In this document: positions 1-12,200 of the stretch, one piece after another | Layout: each line of letters opens with the position of its first letter | Numbering within the stretch: position 1 is the stretch's first letter | NCBI GenBank assembly: GCA_009801085.1 | Contig: VNWV01000034.1 | Location: forward strand, 1 to 64,000 | Source: Lasiodiplodia sp. COLG20 | Taxonomy: Eukaryota; Ascomycota; Dothideomycetes; Botryosphaeriales; Botryosphaeriaceae | Length of the DNA stretch: 64,000 bases | Direction of reading: 5' to 3' | Notes under the pieces: model-generated | The model's database searches: none | What the model was told of the DNA's origin: nothing | The model's input: only the letters and a program-made list of their open reading frames with translations | Program-made: the position numbers and the translations under genes

Positions 1-487
1 TCGAGTTCTTAATAATAGATAAGAAGAGGTATAGTAGAACTAAATCGTCGTCGTCGTAGATAGAGCTAGAGTCGTAGATAAGAATAAAGCTATCGTATAG
101 TAGATAAGTAAAAAGAAAGAAGAAGAAAAGAATAGCTTTAATACGTCTTTATATATATCTTTAATTTAGACTCTAACTAGTAGCTAGAGCCGTTATCTTA
201 TTTTTACTCTTATTCTTAACGTTACTTTTTTCGTTTATTCTTAGACGTTATCTATTAACTAACGATCTCTAACGTTACTCTTTTAGTATCTTTTAGAGCG
301 TTAATTCTCTCTTAGCTATCTCTAGCGTTACTCTTTTTAGTTAACTAAGACGCTATCTTTATCTTATTAGCTAGCTAATTCTAACTAATAATTCTCTCTT
401 AGATTAATCTTAGCGTTACTCTATTTAATAGCTTAGAAACGTCTAGATAGACGTATATAAACTCTTCGTTCTATCTCTTAAATCTAA

Positions 488-567
488 GTAAGTAGACTAC
501 GACTATAATTACGACCGCGACCGCGACTACGACTACGACCGCGATCGCGACTACGGCTACGACTATT
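488..567. repeat. Degenerate CGACTA/CGACCG repeat
   Basis: A short array of CGACTA, CGACCG and CGATCG hexamer-like units inside the RIP block. The repeated C/G positions are those RIP spares (CpG), so it may be a mutated simple repeat rather than a functional site. Confidence 0.55.
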
Positions 568-1438
568 CTCGCTATTTTAACTCTACGTTCTAGTTAAGAT
601 GCCGATTCTCCCGCTTACGTTTTACGTAAAGTCTAATAATACGGCTAACGTAGAAGAAACGTCTTCTAAAAAGCCTTATAATTATAAGTAAGTATAGATA
701 GTACTCTTATTCTATACTCTAAATCTAGACGGACGCTATAGAACTAACAATCTACTCTTCTTTCTAATTCTTAGATATAATATATTCGTTAAGATCGTTA
801 AAGTTCTAGACGAAAGCGACGTAAGAGAAGATAAAAATCCGATCTTTAGTAAAGAGTAGGTCTAATTTTAACCGTCTCGTTTAAAAAACCGCTAGCTAAT
901 TCGTCTCTAGCGTCTCTCTAAAAGATCTAATCTTTTTTAAGCGGAACGATCTTAAATACTATAAGCTTAATCTAAAGCTATCGAGCTTCTTCTACATACT
1001 AAAGACGACTAAGAAAAGAATTAGTAAAAACGTTATCTACTACTATAATAGAGACTTTACCGTTCTAAGATATATCTTATCTATAGACGTAAAGTATCTA
1101 TTCTCTAATAGTAGAAGTAACTTTAAAATCTATAAGAAAGGTAAGACGATTTCGGTTTTAAGACTAATAACTAGTTAGATTTAATTCTAATCGTTTATAG
1201 ATTCGTTTAAAGAGGTTAGCTTTAAAGTATTTAAAGATAATATCCTAATAGAAAATAAACAGCTAGTTAAAGAGTTAAAAGAAAAGAATAATGTAAAAGA
1301 TAACTCTAGTAGAGACGAGAATAGAAGAGAGAAAAAGAGAGAAAGTAGTATAGATATAGATATTTACTAAACTTAGTTAGATTAAATAGCTAGTTTCTTC
1401 TCTATCTAGTTAAAGAGAGAGGTTCTCTTTCTTTTTTA

Positions 1439-1440
<2 letters not shown>

Positions 1441-1487
<47 letters not shown>
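1441..1487. repeat. (AT)n microsatellite
   Basis: About 23 uninterrupted AT units inside the RIP block. It is a simple-sequence repeat with no evident function. Confidence 0.95.
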
Positions 1488-1489
<2 letters not shown>

Positions 1490-1740
1490 TTATAGCCGTT
1501 ATTACTATAAGATTAAAGTGCTAAAGCTTTTATCTATTAAAATAGCTACTAGAGTAGGCCGTAGTACTAAGAAAAATCTATTTAGTATAAATCGTTTTTT
1601 CTAAATTCTAAAAGCGTATCTACTAATAGAGAGTCTCGAACTATATAGTAGAATTAATATACTTATAGTAAATCTAGTTTATAGCTTAATCTTCTTAAAA
1701 AAACTCTAAAAAGCTTAGGGGTTAGTTAGTTTATATCTCT

Positions 1741-1915
1741 AACGAGCGAGAACTTCGACGATCTTTAGCGCGACGGCCGTCAAAGACGTCGCGCGAGCTC
1801 GCGTATTAAATCTACGTCGTTCCACCCGTAGATCAACGCCACGGCGAAATTTTCGAGAAACTCGTAAAACCCCGACGGGGTCGTAAAACCCCGACGGACG
1901 GGCCGTTAGTTTTAA
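1741..1915. other. GC-richer island with 17-bp direct repeat
   Basis: This roughly 175-bp patch is clearly richer in G+C than its surroundings and contains CpA (for example near 1830-1840), so it has escaped most of the mutation. It holds a 17-base direct repeat, TCGTAAAACCCCGACGG, at 1862-1878 and 1881-1897. It could be a fragment inserted after RIP acted, or a region too short to be recognised as duplicated. No gene is seen. Confidence 0.6.
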
Positions 1916-2982
1916 TTAAATTAGACCTACTCTTATAGAGTTTATTTACGAGTTTAACGCTTACTCTTCTCTTAATTACTAGACTTTTTACTCTCTTTCT
2001 TTTTTATAATATTAAGTTTTATAGTATTATTTTCTTTTTATATATATTAGAACGCTCTTCTAAATTAGAAGTTATTACTATTATATCTCTCTTTATTTTA
2101 TTAGTACTCGTTCTATAGCTAGTCTAGCTTTTAAGTCTTATTTATAAGATCTAATAAAGTTTTCTACTTAGAGTAATAAATTAGAGTCTTCTAAATTTTT
2201 CTCTTAAGTTTCGATTTATATTTTATATAAAGTAGCGCGTTCGTATATAAGACTTTTATAGTATATAGTACGTTATAAAAGCGAACGTTATAGTTTAAAA
2301 TAAAAGTCTTCTACTTAATACTTAATAGAGTATTTATAGCTTTCTTAAATTTATTAATAGCTACGAAGACGTTACGAAGTCTCTTAATAAAGACTTTATA
2401 GTTATTAAAGAGCTAAGTAGTTTCTTCGCTATAGTCGTTAAGTCGCTTTTAATATTTTTTTTTATAAAGATAAAACTAACGTTCGACTACGTCTTTAAAA
2501 AACGTACTAGCGAATAAAACTTTTTCGATAAAGATAGCGATCTAACTTTTTAAAAAATAGAGATAGTTATTAAGCTATATAAAAAAGTTTTAGATCTTCT
2601 TATAGTCTTCGTAGTAAAAATTCGATTTTAGAATCTTAACTCTAAAGTTAATTCGTAGATTTAGCGTATTAACTTATACTTTTATCGTAGATATACTAAA
2701 AAGAGTAGATTACTAAATACTAGCGAGTTAATTCGCTAGTCTCTAGTTTTTCGTCTTCTAATCGCGTAATTTTTACTAGAGCTATTTTAGCTATTCTTAG
2801 TTACGTTAGATTATATATTATAAGTTAGCTATAGTTAGCTACGGCGAAAATTTTATTAAGACGTCTTATATTTCGTCATTAGCTATTACTATTTATTAGT
2901 AATTTCTATACTAAATTAATATTTTTTATTTTAATTAATAATCTTAATTAGCTATCTTTCTTCTCTTATAAGAATAATAGTT

Positions 2983-3245
2983 AAAGTATAACGATAGACT
3001 TTTTCTACTAAGCTTTAAAGTTACTTAATAAATTAAATAAACTATAGAGTTTATTTTAAAGAGATAAAAAAAAAAGAATAATAATTAAATAAAAGAGTAT
3101 TACGTAATTATACGATATATAATAAGCTAATTATCTCTAACTAAAGAGTCTTAATTAGAACTTTAAGTTAACTATAAAGAGTTAAGTATCTAGCTAAGAA
3201 GTATATTTATATACTATAAAAAAGCTAGTTATAATCTAAGAATAA
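2983..3245 (+). repeat. Left arm of a decayed inverted repeat
   Basis: This segment matches the reverse complement of 4350-4606 over about 255 bases, with scattered differences mostly of the C/T and G/A kind. Landmarks shared by both arms include GACTTTTTCTACTAAGCTTTA, AGAGTATTACGTAAT and GAGTTAAGTATCTAGCTAA. The arms lie about 1.1 kb apart, compatible with a terminal-inverted-repeat transposon or with two copies of one repeat inserted in opposite orientation. RIP has erased any coding content between them. Confidence 0.75.
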
Positions 3246-4349
3246 TTACTATTATCGATTATTCTATATATTAATAAAATAGTTACTAAGACCGATTATT
3301 TTAATAATAAATTAAATAATTATAGTTATTAATTATTTTATAGAGCTTACGTAACTTAAACACTTAGAGTTTATTTCTAATATTTAACTTTTAACTTTAC
3401 TAAACGGTTATAATATCGTATTATATCTTATTCGTTTCTTTCGCTTATCTACTTTTTAGCTTTCTATCTTACTACGCTTTTTTAAGACGATTATACGTCT
3501 AGATCTTTAGCTTTTAGCTTAACTCTATAGTTTTTCGTCTCGTAGAGAATTTTCTAGTTCGTATTTTTTTCTAAAATTATCGCGCTCTTATAGACGTTCT
3601 ATTCGTACGAGCTTTAGCTATTATCTATTAGTATTTTCGTATACGCCGTTATTTCGTATTCTTTAGATTTCTATATAGAATTTAAAATTATATAACTCTT
3701 TTACTCATAAAACTCTTTAATTCTTATAATAGATTTTTTCGTACGGATTTTTCGTCTTTAGAGTTATAAAGTTCGTATTTTTTAGAGTTCGTAATAGAAA
3801 GTTAAAATTTTATACGACTTACCGTCTACGTAACTAACGAACGCTAATTTAGTACGATTATTTTAGTCGATTTAGCCGTATTCGAACTCGTTAATTTAAG
3901 CTATTAAACTTTTTTCATCATTCTAATTACTCTAGTTATCTTAATTACTATAAGTAATTAATACTAATCGTACTAATTATTCTATATATATAAATTATAC
4001 TTGTTATAGTAGATAAAACCTTCGTAGTTAATTTTAATTATTATCTTATACTTCTTTTATTATCTTTTCTATTTAACTACGGCTACTATTCTTTAAATAT
4101 AGTATTTAATAACGTTTTAGATAGTAGTAGTAAATTCTTAACGCGCTATATCTTTTTAACGTTTCTATTTTTTTTTCTCTTTTCGAGTTCTAGCGTAATA
4201 TAAAGCTAAAAAATAAATATTAAAATAATATTTTAAGCGTCTAAATTACGTATAATCTATAAATTTAGAAGTTTAGAGTCTTAGCGCTCTAAATCTACTA
4301 AACTTTTAAGTTTAGTAGTTTAAAGTCTTAGTAAACTAAACTTATAAAT

Positions 4350-4606
4350 ATTAAATTATAACTAACTCTTTTATAGTATATAAATATACTCGTTAGCTAG
4401 ATACTTAACTCTTTATAATTAACTTAAAGTTCTAATTAAGACTCGTTAATTAGAGATAACCGACTTATTATATATTATACTATTACGTAATACTCTCTTA
4501 TTTAATTATTATTCTTTCTCTCTTATCTTTTTAAAGTAAACTCTACGATTTCTCTAATTTACTAAATAACTCTAAAGCTTAGTAGAAAAAGTCTACCGTT
4601 ATATTT
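4350..4606 (-). repeat. Right arm of the decayed inverted repeat
   Basis: Reverse-complement partner of 2983-3245. The similarity fades beyond about 4350 on the inner side and about 4606 on the outer side. The outer end of this arm is itself duplicated immediately downstream. Confidence 0.75.
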
Positions 4607-4692
4607 TTCTCTCTTATCTCTTTAAGATAAATTTTATAGTTTATTTAATCTACTAAGCGACTCTAAAGCTTAATAAAAGAAGTCTACTATTA
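4518..4692. repeat. Tandem duplication of the arm end
   Basis: Two diverged copies of an 85-base unit, 4518-4602 and 4609-4692, run head to tail. Both begin CTCTCTTATC, contain CTCTAAAGCTTA, and end in a GTCTAC(C/T) block. The copies differ mainly by transition changes, as expected if RIP acted after the duplication. Confidence 0.7.
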
Positions 4693-5165
4693 TAAATATT
4701 AAAAAAATATAGTAGCTATTTAGTCTATATACGTTACTAAAGTATAAGAAAGAGAGTATTAAAAAAGATCTTTATAATAAGGTCTTTAAATAGCTAAGAG
4801 AAAAATAGAACTATAAAAAAATAGTACTAAAAAAGTACGAATTAGACTAATAATTAAGTCTAATAATATTAGCGCTATTAAATTATATAAGAGTCTTAGA
4901 TTTTTATATATAGAAGTCTATACGCTAGCGAAAGCTCTAAAAGTAAATAAAAATAGTAATTCTATACTAACTAATCTAGATAAGAAGAAGTACTAGGCGA
5001 GATCGGACTATATTATAGTATTAGACCTTAAAAGATAATAGCGCTATTATTAGCGGTTAGAAATAGATTATAACGTAGAGTTTAGTAGAATTTATACGCT
5101 ATTCTATTTTAAAGCGCTTTTACTCTTCGACTGCTTAGTAGCTAAATAGCGAAGTAGTTATACCC

Positions 5166-6354
5166 ATATTGTATTGACTAAAATAGTATCGTTTTAACAA
5201 TAGAGTATCTCGGGGTGGAATCACCAATAAATGCTACAGGCATTAAACACGACTCATAATGCGTGCTAAATGTCTTGCATCTAAGGCATTCAGCCCCGTG
5301 CTAAAAACTTAACTTCCCGTGTTTGCTGCCTTTCAATGAGCCACCTGAGCAAGAATCGTTAGCACAGCATCTTTCTGCGCTTATCCCGGGTCGCCGCCTA
5401 ACATGTTCTCGAAGGCTTCATAACTGGTAATTCTTGGTGGCGATCCGATATATGCGGCCGCTTCTGCTTCCCGTTGTGGGAACATTTGGGGGCCAAAGTG
5501 CCTGTCAAGCCGAGACCCCACATCAACCTCAGCACAGCCCCGCGCTGCAGATACGAGGCTCCGTGCGGCCCGAAACGGTGTGTACTTCCTCGTGAGTAGG
5601 GCTAGAGGACGTCCACGTCTTACCTGTTTTGTAAATATGCAGTTACCAGCCACCCTTCGAACCCATTCGGGCTGTACGCACTGCCCCACCTCAGCCAAAC
5701 ATCAGCGGCGATATTTCGTCCACGCTCAACTGCGATCCAATCAATAGGTACGGGGAGATCACAAACCCTAAAGCTACCGAAACTCATGACGCAACACCAA
5801 CACCATGCCGGAGACTGTTCCGCCTGGAGTTTTGGCTTGGTTCAGGTCGTGGCCGGTTCCGCATCATCCCGCTTACTGTCCTGCCCGAGGCCTAAGATTC
5901 TGCGGTGCAGTCGCCTGTGGAGCACTACGGCTACTTCAAGAACCGAGACCGGGTCACCAGAGCATTGCTGAATGCCTTTCGTTCTGTACGGACGATGCTC
6001 ATCCAACCTTTGCAAACACTCTCGGATCAAGCTCGTGCGTCCAATACGGGCATCCGGTAATTCTCATCTCCATGCTTCGATGTCTTGCAGCCTACGGAAT
6101 TCACAGATTGATCGAACACCCGTAAAGACTTCAATTCGTGGTTCGTGTCACATCACACACTTTGTGCGTTAAAACTTCTGATCCATTGATTCATTATGAG
6201 CGATAGGGGTGTCGCCTCGGGATATGTCGTTTTAACATTTTCCAGCCATTTACTCTCAAGAGCGAGCGTGCATAACCCCACCTGGAATTGGAAAATAAGA
6301 CATCGACGGAGTCCGGGATCCGATCCTCCAACGTCCTAGCCGCGTATTCCCGCC
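5166..6354. other. Gene-free interval after RIP boundary
   Basis: Base composition is ordinary here (CpA and TpG are back). Only short overlapping open frames exist and none has a recognisable motif, signal peptide or plausible intron structure. I see nothing that supports a gene. Confidence 0.6.
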
Positions 6355-6676
6355 TCACTGTCCTCTCTGTCAGCCAGCTCTCTACTTTTCAAGGCAATGG
6401 GAGGAGAACCCACCCATTGGCAAGTGTATGTGCCCCTCGCCTTGTTCATTGTGCAAGCGTTGCTGCAGCATTTTTTGTCCGACTTGATGCAGTCCGCTTG
6501 TTTGCAAATCATTGTTAGCACGCAAATGAAAAAGAGACGCGTGACAAGAGGATGAACTTACCGCCCTTTGGCAAGCAATCTCTCGGCTGCAACAAGCCAG
6601 AGTCAGGCCCCTCGCCCGTTGGAGCGGCAAGAGCGGTGGCGAGGAAAAGAGTGAGGATGGAGAACGTGAAACGCAT
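6355..6676 (-). CDS. Small secreted knottin-like cysteine-rich protein
   Basis: Three-exon model on the minus strand: 6676-6562, 6496-6414 and a final TGA at 6357-6355. Intron 1 (6497-6561, GTAAGT..CAAG) joins a signal-peptide exon (start MRFTFSILTLFLATALAAP) to a cysteine-rich exon. The mature part has six cysteines spaced C-x6-C-x6-CC-x3-C-x10-C, which fits the inhibitor-cystine-knot (knottin) spacing rule. A second intron (6358-6413, GTGGGT..GACAG with a CTGAC branch point) would place the stop codon right after the residue pair following the last cysteine. If it is not spliced, the frame runs on to 6336 with a cysteine-free tail. The product is probably an extracellular effector-like or antimicrobial peptide; the function is inferred only from fold-type spacing. 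A TATA box lies about 110 bp upstream. Confidence 0.75.
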
Positions 6677-6785
6677 GTTGAAGAATGGGGTTTGGGTTCA
6701 AGTGTGTATGAAGGGGCTGAATTACTTTTGTTTGAGCTGGTACGCCTGGTGAGGAGAATGCCATTTCGAAAGGGCAGTGGGCTAC

Positions 6786-6793
6786 ATTTTATA
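6786..6793 (-). promoter_or_regulatory. TATA box of knottin-like gene
   Basis: TATAAAAT on the minus strand, about 110 bp upstream of the start codon at 6676. Confidence 0.6.
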
Positions 6794-8580
6794 TTCAATT
6801 TTCGACTTCCATCACATATAATCAGGAGTCACACCAGAGGTAGACTGTGGTGGTAGGATTACGCGTATTCCGTGGAGTGTACGGTGTGGATGGGCAACCG
6901 TCCCAACCGCAGAAGAGTAGATTTGGAAATGTGGAGCTCTGCTCATCCCAAAAGGGAAATAATAAAGGTCTTGCTGCCCGATATCGACAAAGCTCAATCA
7001 TCTAGTCATTGGACAGGAGCAGAATCCTGGATACGATGGTGAGATTCTGCATTCTTGAGTATCAGGCTACTCCACCTTAGGAAAGATCGAAGTGGCCGGG
7101 TTTTCTGGGCAGAAGATATTGCACAGCCAATCCAACAGTCCAACGTCGCCGAGAATTCATCCTGCTTCTGTAACGGGTGTCTCGTGACGATTCTGGATCA
7201 AGACCATGCGAAAAAAGGTAGGGATACCCATTACTGATTCTTACGAATAGCTGTTGTAGTGGAGAGTCAGCCCCCGCCCTACTCTTTTCCGTGTGCTGCT
7301 TACGTCCGGATCGGTCCAGCACTTGAGGCGTAGGCAAACAGGCCAAGGCGCAGTCCTAGGTAGTGCTTACACTCGACTCGCACGCGGTGGGGATGACGAT
7401 CAATTAGGAAAAAATGCTGGAGAATCTGGAGTTGGCATGACAAAACGTACCATGAAGCTGGAATAGCGCTTCAGTACGAAAGTAAGTCGTCTCGGGCGTG
7501 TGCTAATATTAGCTTTCTTCTGACATCGTTGACACTGATCCGGCTTTCTTGATTGATAGGAATACTGTAATAGGCATGTCCTCTTCTCGCCTCAACTTTA
7601 GATGTCGGAAGCTTGGCCAATATCCACCTCGGGCACCGAAGCCTCGCGTTTCCTGATTTCCTAGCGCTTATGACTGCTTTGACAGGTTCAGATGATCGAG
7701 AGCTTCATTTCCAAGTAACCAGGTCTTCCCTCCTTCCAGTACGAGTATCCTCGCCACGTGAGTGACACTGGCTCCTATTCATAGCTATTGCCTGCAATTC
7801 GTGAAGTCTGCAGCGCTTTGTTCGAGCTCAACTACATCGAGCGTACCGAGGCTCGCTCCAAAGTCACTTCCGCCCTTACGGGGTAGTTTGCAGCAATCGG
7901 CGGACGGGACTTTTTGTACGAAACTGTGCTGTTGGAAGACACTACAGCTAAGGTCGGTGAAATGGACAGCAAGGTATTGCATGCAGTGGAGCGCGTGTGC
8001 ACATTATTTCGTCTTCTTACCCTGCCGCAACTTGCGCGACGCTACATGCATGCGAAGGATGTATCCCTAGGATGAAATAGGAAGATGATTATGCAACGAA
8101 TAGGCGTACGTGGCGTGACGGCACGTGAACCTCGTAAAGGCATCTCCGCATCGAGGCATGATTGTCGGTAGTCTTCAGGGCTTGATCCTCTGTCGGGGAC
8201 TTTATAGAATTTTTGAATGCCGGCCCCACAATCTATGCTTACGCCGCCAGTTGGCAGAGGATTTACGCGAATCAAAGAGCGACGCCGAGATCTGATCGAC
8301 GCCGATCAAGTGGGCCGTTCCGAAGCCTCGTTTCCAATCATCTATGCTTCATCACCGAATGAGCCCCGCAAGCTCGCAGCGCAATGGTCTGCAAACCCTT
8401 GTGACCAACGGCCTCGAGATGTCCCCGGCTCTTACGTCCACATCCACCAGGCAGCACTCAACGGTAAAGATCGTCCGGAGCTACCTATTCAGGTCTGCTC
8501 AGGCTGGGACAGGATATTGAGTCTCTCGTAAAATGACCGCAACTCAGCCACGGAGGCCCACAGGTAGAAGAGGAGCATTG
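6794..8580. other. Gene-poor interval
   Basis: Several open frames of 60-100 codons overlap on both strands, but none has a signal peptide, domain motif or convincing splice signals. The last 300 bp probably act as promoter for the secreted protein that starts at 8684. Confidence 0.5.
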
Positions 8581-8590
8581 TATATAAAAG
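8581..8590 (+). promoter_or_regulatory. TATA box of EF-hand secreted protein gene
   Basis: TATATAAAAG, 94-103 bp upstream of the ATG at 8684, followed by a CT- and CA-rich leader typical of fungal transcription starts. Confidence 0.7.
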
Positions 8591-8683
8591 CGAGGGGCAT
8601 CCAGTGTCTGGAAACTAAATCATCAACCACCACGACCATCACTCCAGCTCAACCAAGCTCAACCAATTTCCACATCAGCCACC

Positions 8684-9223
8684 ATGCAGCCCTCCACTCT
8701 CATCGCTCTCTTCGCGGCCTTTGTCCCCTTCGCCGCCGCCGCCTGCTGCCACTCGACCGATGGCAAGTGCGGAGACGGCACCGACGGCACCCCGTACTGC
8801 GGCTACGGTCCCTGCGACATCTTCGGCTGCAACTGCGAGGGCGGTAGGTTCCCGAAAGCAATTTCTAGTCGCATTCGTGGCAGTCCGGAAGCAAATATGC
8901 TGACCCCTTTGTCACAGGCTGCCGCTCGAGCTCGGCTGCCTCTGCCGGTGGCATCGAAGTCACCCCCAGCAAGAACACGGAGCTCGCACCTGCCGATGCC
9001 TTCGACGCTGCCAACGTCGACGGTTCCGGCAACCTGACCCTGCACCAGTTCACCGACTACATTGGCTCGTCCGACGACGACAAGGCCACCTCCGACTTCT
9101 TCAAGAAGTTAGTTGCAGACCCTGGCGTGTTCTGCGAAGAGAACCCTGTTGCTGATGATGCTCCCCAGGCTCGACAAGAACGGCGATGGCGTCCTGACCC
9201 TCGAGGAGGTTCTCGGCCAGTAA
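8684..9223 (+). CDS. Small secreted protein, Cys-rich N-terminus plus EF-hands
   Basis: Three exons, 8684-8843, 8918-9107 and 9169-9223, give 134 residues. Introns are 74 and 61 nt with GTAGGT..CACAG and GTTAGT..CCCAG ends. Residues 1-20 form a signal peptide (hydrophobic core ending in AAAA). The next 40 residues are cysteine-rich (CC, KC, YC, PC, GC, NC, then GC just after intron 1), suggesting a disulfide-bonded N-terminal domain. The C-terminal half holds an EF-hand-like loop (NVDGSGNLTLHQF) and a canonical one split by intron 2 (DKNGDGVLTLEE) that ends almost at the C-terminus. Calcium binding outside the cell is therefore likely. Combination of a cysteine-rich head with paired EF-hands is seen in fungal secreted proteins of unknown role; a specific function is not assigned. 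Confidence 0.85.
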
Positions 9224-12200
9224 GCGGACATCGTCTCTTCCTGCGCCGCCGCACCTCCGGCCATGCCACTCTCGCTACGGGATTACGACGCTCTTTGACG
9301 CTTTCGGCACGACGATACGATGGGGGTTAGGAGAAAATTGAAGATGGACGGAAGGCTGTCGAAATACATGGAATACGTGAAGCTCCTGCAGTATGGTAGA
9401 TTAGTCAACCTGTGCAGCGCCAGTACCAAAGACAGATAGAAAATTGGAAAGGCCTTTCCCAAAAGTGCATTCTATGACATGATTGATCGATATGCTTTTC
9501 AGGTGTTTGCTGGCCATCTTCTCTGTAGAACGCAGTAGAGCTTTCTTGTCTAAATTTGTCCCTTAAGACTAAAATCTTACTCTCGGTATGGTCACGCGTT
9601 TCGAAGCCTCATACATAATTCTCTCTTCTTCAAGAAGCCAAGTGTCTGGATCTTCTGGGATATAGTAAATACGACCGAGAAAGATTAAACATGCGGAGTG
9701 TATATAAGATAGTCATCGACACGGGTTGCTCGGACAGTAATATACGGATGTATACTACGTAGATAACTCGATGAATACACGAGTTTTAGCTTCACAGAGC
9801 CGCTTGCCACAAAAAGTAAGCGAAATATTCTTGTGGAATTCAGACAGAAGCTGCAAGCAAAGTTCCCTCATAAGTAATCCAATACAGAAGCTGTAGCCAG
9901 CGAGCCGCGCGTACTTAGGGGTTGGCTATCACTACTGTGTTAAATTGACGGGCTCACCGATGACAACCAGCTGGTTTTGGCTTATGGATGAGCCTGATAC
10001 TGGAGGGTAAAGTATGGTACATGATGCATCCTCCAAATACATGCCAGTCTACAAGTGCTATGACAGAAGAACCTGACACGAAAACAATGAAGGTATGCGA
10101 CACGAGAAAGTGGTAGCTTCTAATAAATACGGTGTAGATATTTTAGGTGGTGCTTGCCCCGAAACACATGTATTACTATGGGCCTAAAGTGGATGCAACT
10201 GCCGGTGATTAGGATCACTCGGCTCTTGTGGAGTATTGATCCACCGAATAATCCCTAGAGTATTACTTCAAGCTGAAGAAAGTCGCGAGGCTGGGCTGTC
10301 ATCGAAATGCAACAACAACGCGAACAGCATAGGGCATGCCTAAAGGTTCAGTCATCGTTATCTTCTTAAAATTTTCCGGTCCCATTTACGGTCAAGGTTG
10401 GCCAGACTCTATGACATGGTTTCTCCTCTTCGTAACATGCACCGTTGGATCATCGGGCGATCGGAAAGTCGTTGTTGTACAATCCCCTGGAATGTTCTAG
10501 CATTGCTCAGTCTACTGTCTGCCGAGGTAAGAAGAAATTGATAGCGAAAAATACAACAGCTTCATCGTGCTCCGTCGAATTCTCTTACTTAATGGTCACC
10601 TGAAAGCAGCAGAACAGCAGCATTTGAGAAGATAGGGTGAGGGCCGAGACTGTTGGGGGTAAGGTTTGATAAATTGAGCAGGCAGTCCAAGCAGCCGATC
10701 CGGTGCGTCAGTACTCGTGTTGTCGTCCACCGTGCGCGCTATCTCGACCTAGCAGGGTACCTGCTCTCCTGAGTGCACACATTTGGGGGAGGCTTTGTTC
10801 CCCGCGCCGAGGTAAGGTGACATTAAGATACGTTATTAAAACTCCATTGAGATTACTTCTCCCGAGTTACTTCTGTTTGAGGCAGACGATACCCAGATTC
10901 TCGAAAGTCACACTAATTTCTATACTCTAAGCGCACACAGGGAGCTCGGGGACAAAGGCGCAGGGCAACGTTGGGTGTTGGTGACAATCAGGCATCCGCA
11001 TCGTTTGCAGGGCTCCAACACCCGGTACAATCAAATGGCGACCGAGATCATCATGTTGGGTTCAAAGAAACGGGATGTAAAAGTCACTAGTGGTGTGTTC
11101 AAGGCGGCTGGAAGACAACAGAAACGGATGCTCGGCATCATGCGAACGACAAGAATTTTATTGAGAACGTCCATCACGTGGTGGTTGCTGCACGTTGGCT
11201 TCCGCGTTGATCTTAGCAGCCTTGATCGGCACTTCTTTCCCTGCATGAAGACAGTGTAGGGTGAGGATGCGTGCAACGATCGCCCAGGCCGCTCAGGGGT
11301 AAGACTTCCGATGGGCCGCAAAGGGAACCGCATAGACTGAAAACAGAACTGCACCCACAAAACAGATGTGTGTAAGGGCTCGGGAGGGGTGGGTTATTGC
11401 AAGGTTGACGTCTCCAGAAGTGGGGCGGCTGTTCGCTTAAGAATCACGACGAGTCTTCGCCGCAGCTGAGGACCATGTGAACCAATAGCACACGCTCCGC
11501 ATTTTCTGCCAAGCAACCGAGTACGAGGGCCCGTTCGAGTTTGTACAAGATGCCAAGGATTTTCTGTGCGAACAGTCACACGTGGGACATGCTTTTTGCA
11601 TGTTGTCGCCATATCTGGAATAGTGGCAATCCAAAGAGAAACAAGGTTGCTTATTCATCACACGCCTTAGGGGATCAAGCAACTACAGGTTCCGATGACT
11701 TGACAGAACTGACCTTTTGCAAGCGCTGTTCCAAGCAGTTTCTTCGAAGCATGTCTTCAATGTCACTCTTGTTGAAGTGCGCGCGGCAAAGTTCTACGTA
11801 GATCTTCACCAACCCCATTCCCAGGGCCAGCTTCTTGAACTCCAAGCTGTGGAGCCACATGGTCGCCATAGCAGCTTCCGCTTTCAGTGCCCCGTGATGG
11901 ATCGACACTGAACTACCGAAACAGCGGGTTGCAGATCCGGGTTCACGCCACGGTGGGGATCTGCACACTTCCATAACAGCGGATCTGCACAGCGGCGGCG
12001 AGATTCAATCAGAGTCAGCCCAGACGGCTGCAAATGCGGTGATTCATGACTGGTTTCTGGAGTCAGAACTACGACTCATCGTGAAGGGCTTTCTATACGT
12101 GAAAATGGAAGCTCTTGGAAATTTCCAACAGAGTTCTCAATCCCGTGCTCGATATCGGGGCTATAATGGTCTGTCGTTTTGGGACCTGAGTGAGATATTC

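Larger units (their letters stand above)
1..5165. repeat. RIP-mutated AT-rich repeat block
   Basis: The whole stretch is strongly AT-rich and dominated by TpA, while CpA and its complement TpG are almost missing; the first line of 60 bases contains neither. CpG survives as scattered CGTCG and CGAC tracts. This is the expected outcome of repeat-induced point mutation, which turns CpA into TpA in duplicated DNA of ascomycetes. No reading frame of useful length survives in any frame. The block ends abruptly between about 5130 and 5165, where ordinary base composition starts. The parent elements were presumably transposons, but no protein motif remains that would name them. Confidence 0.9.

Noticed and set aside
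5640..5665. GGTTCGAAGG-like T-arm sequence suggesting a tRNA
   Set aside because: No A-box, acceptor stem or anticodon arm can be drawn around it.
5381..6172. Several frames of 60-106 codons on both strands just after the RIP block
   Set aside because: They overlap each other, lack motifs, signal peptides and splice signals, and look like chance openings.
11675..11974. 99-codon minus-strand frame with protein-like composition
   Set aside because: No domain recognised, no start context and no partner exon; not enough to call a gene.
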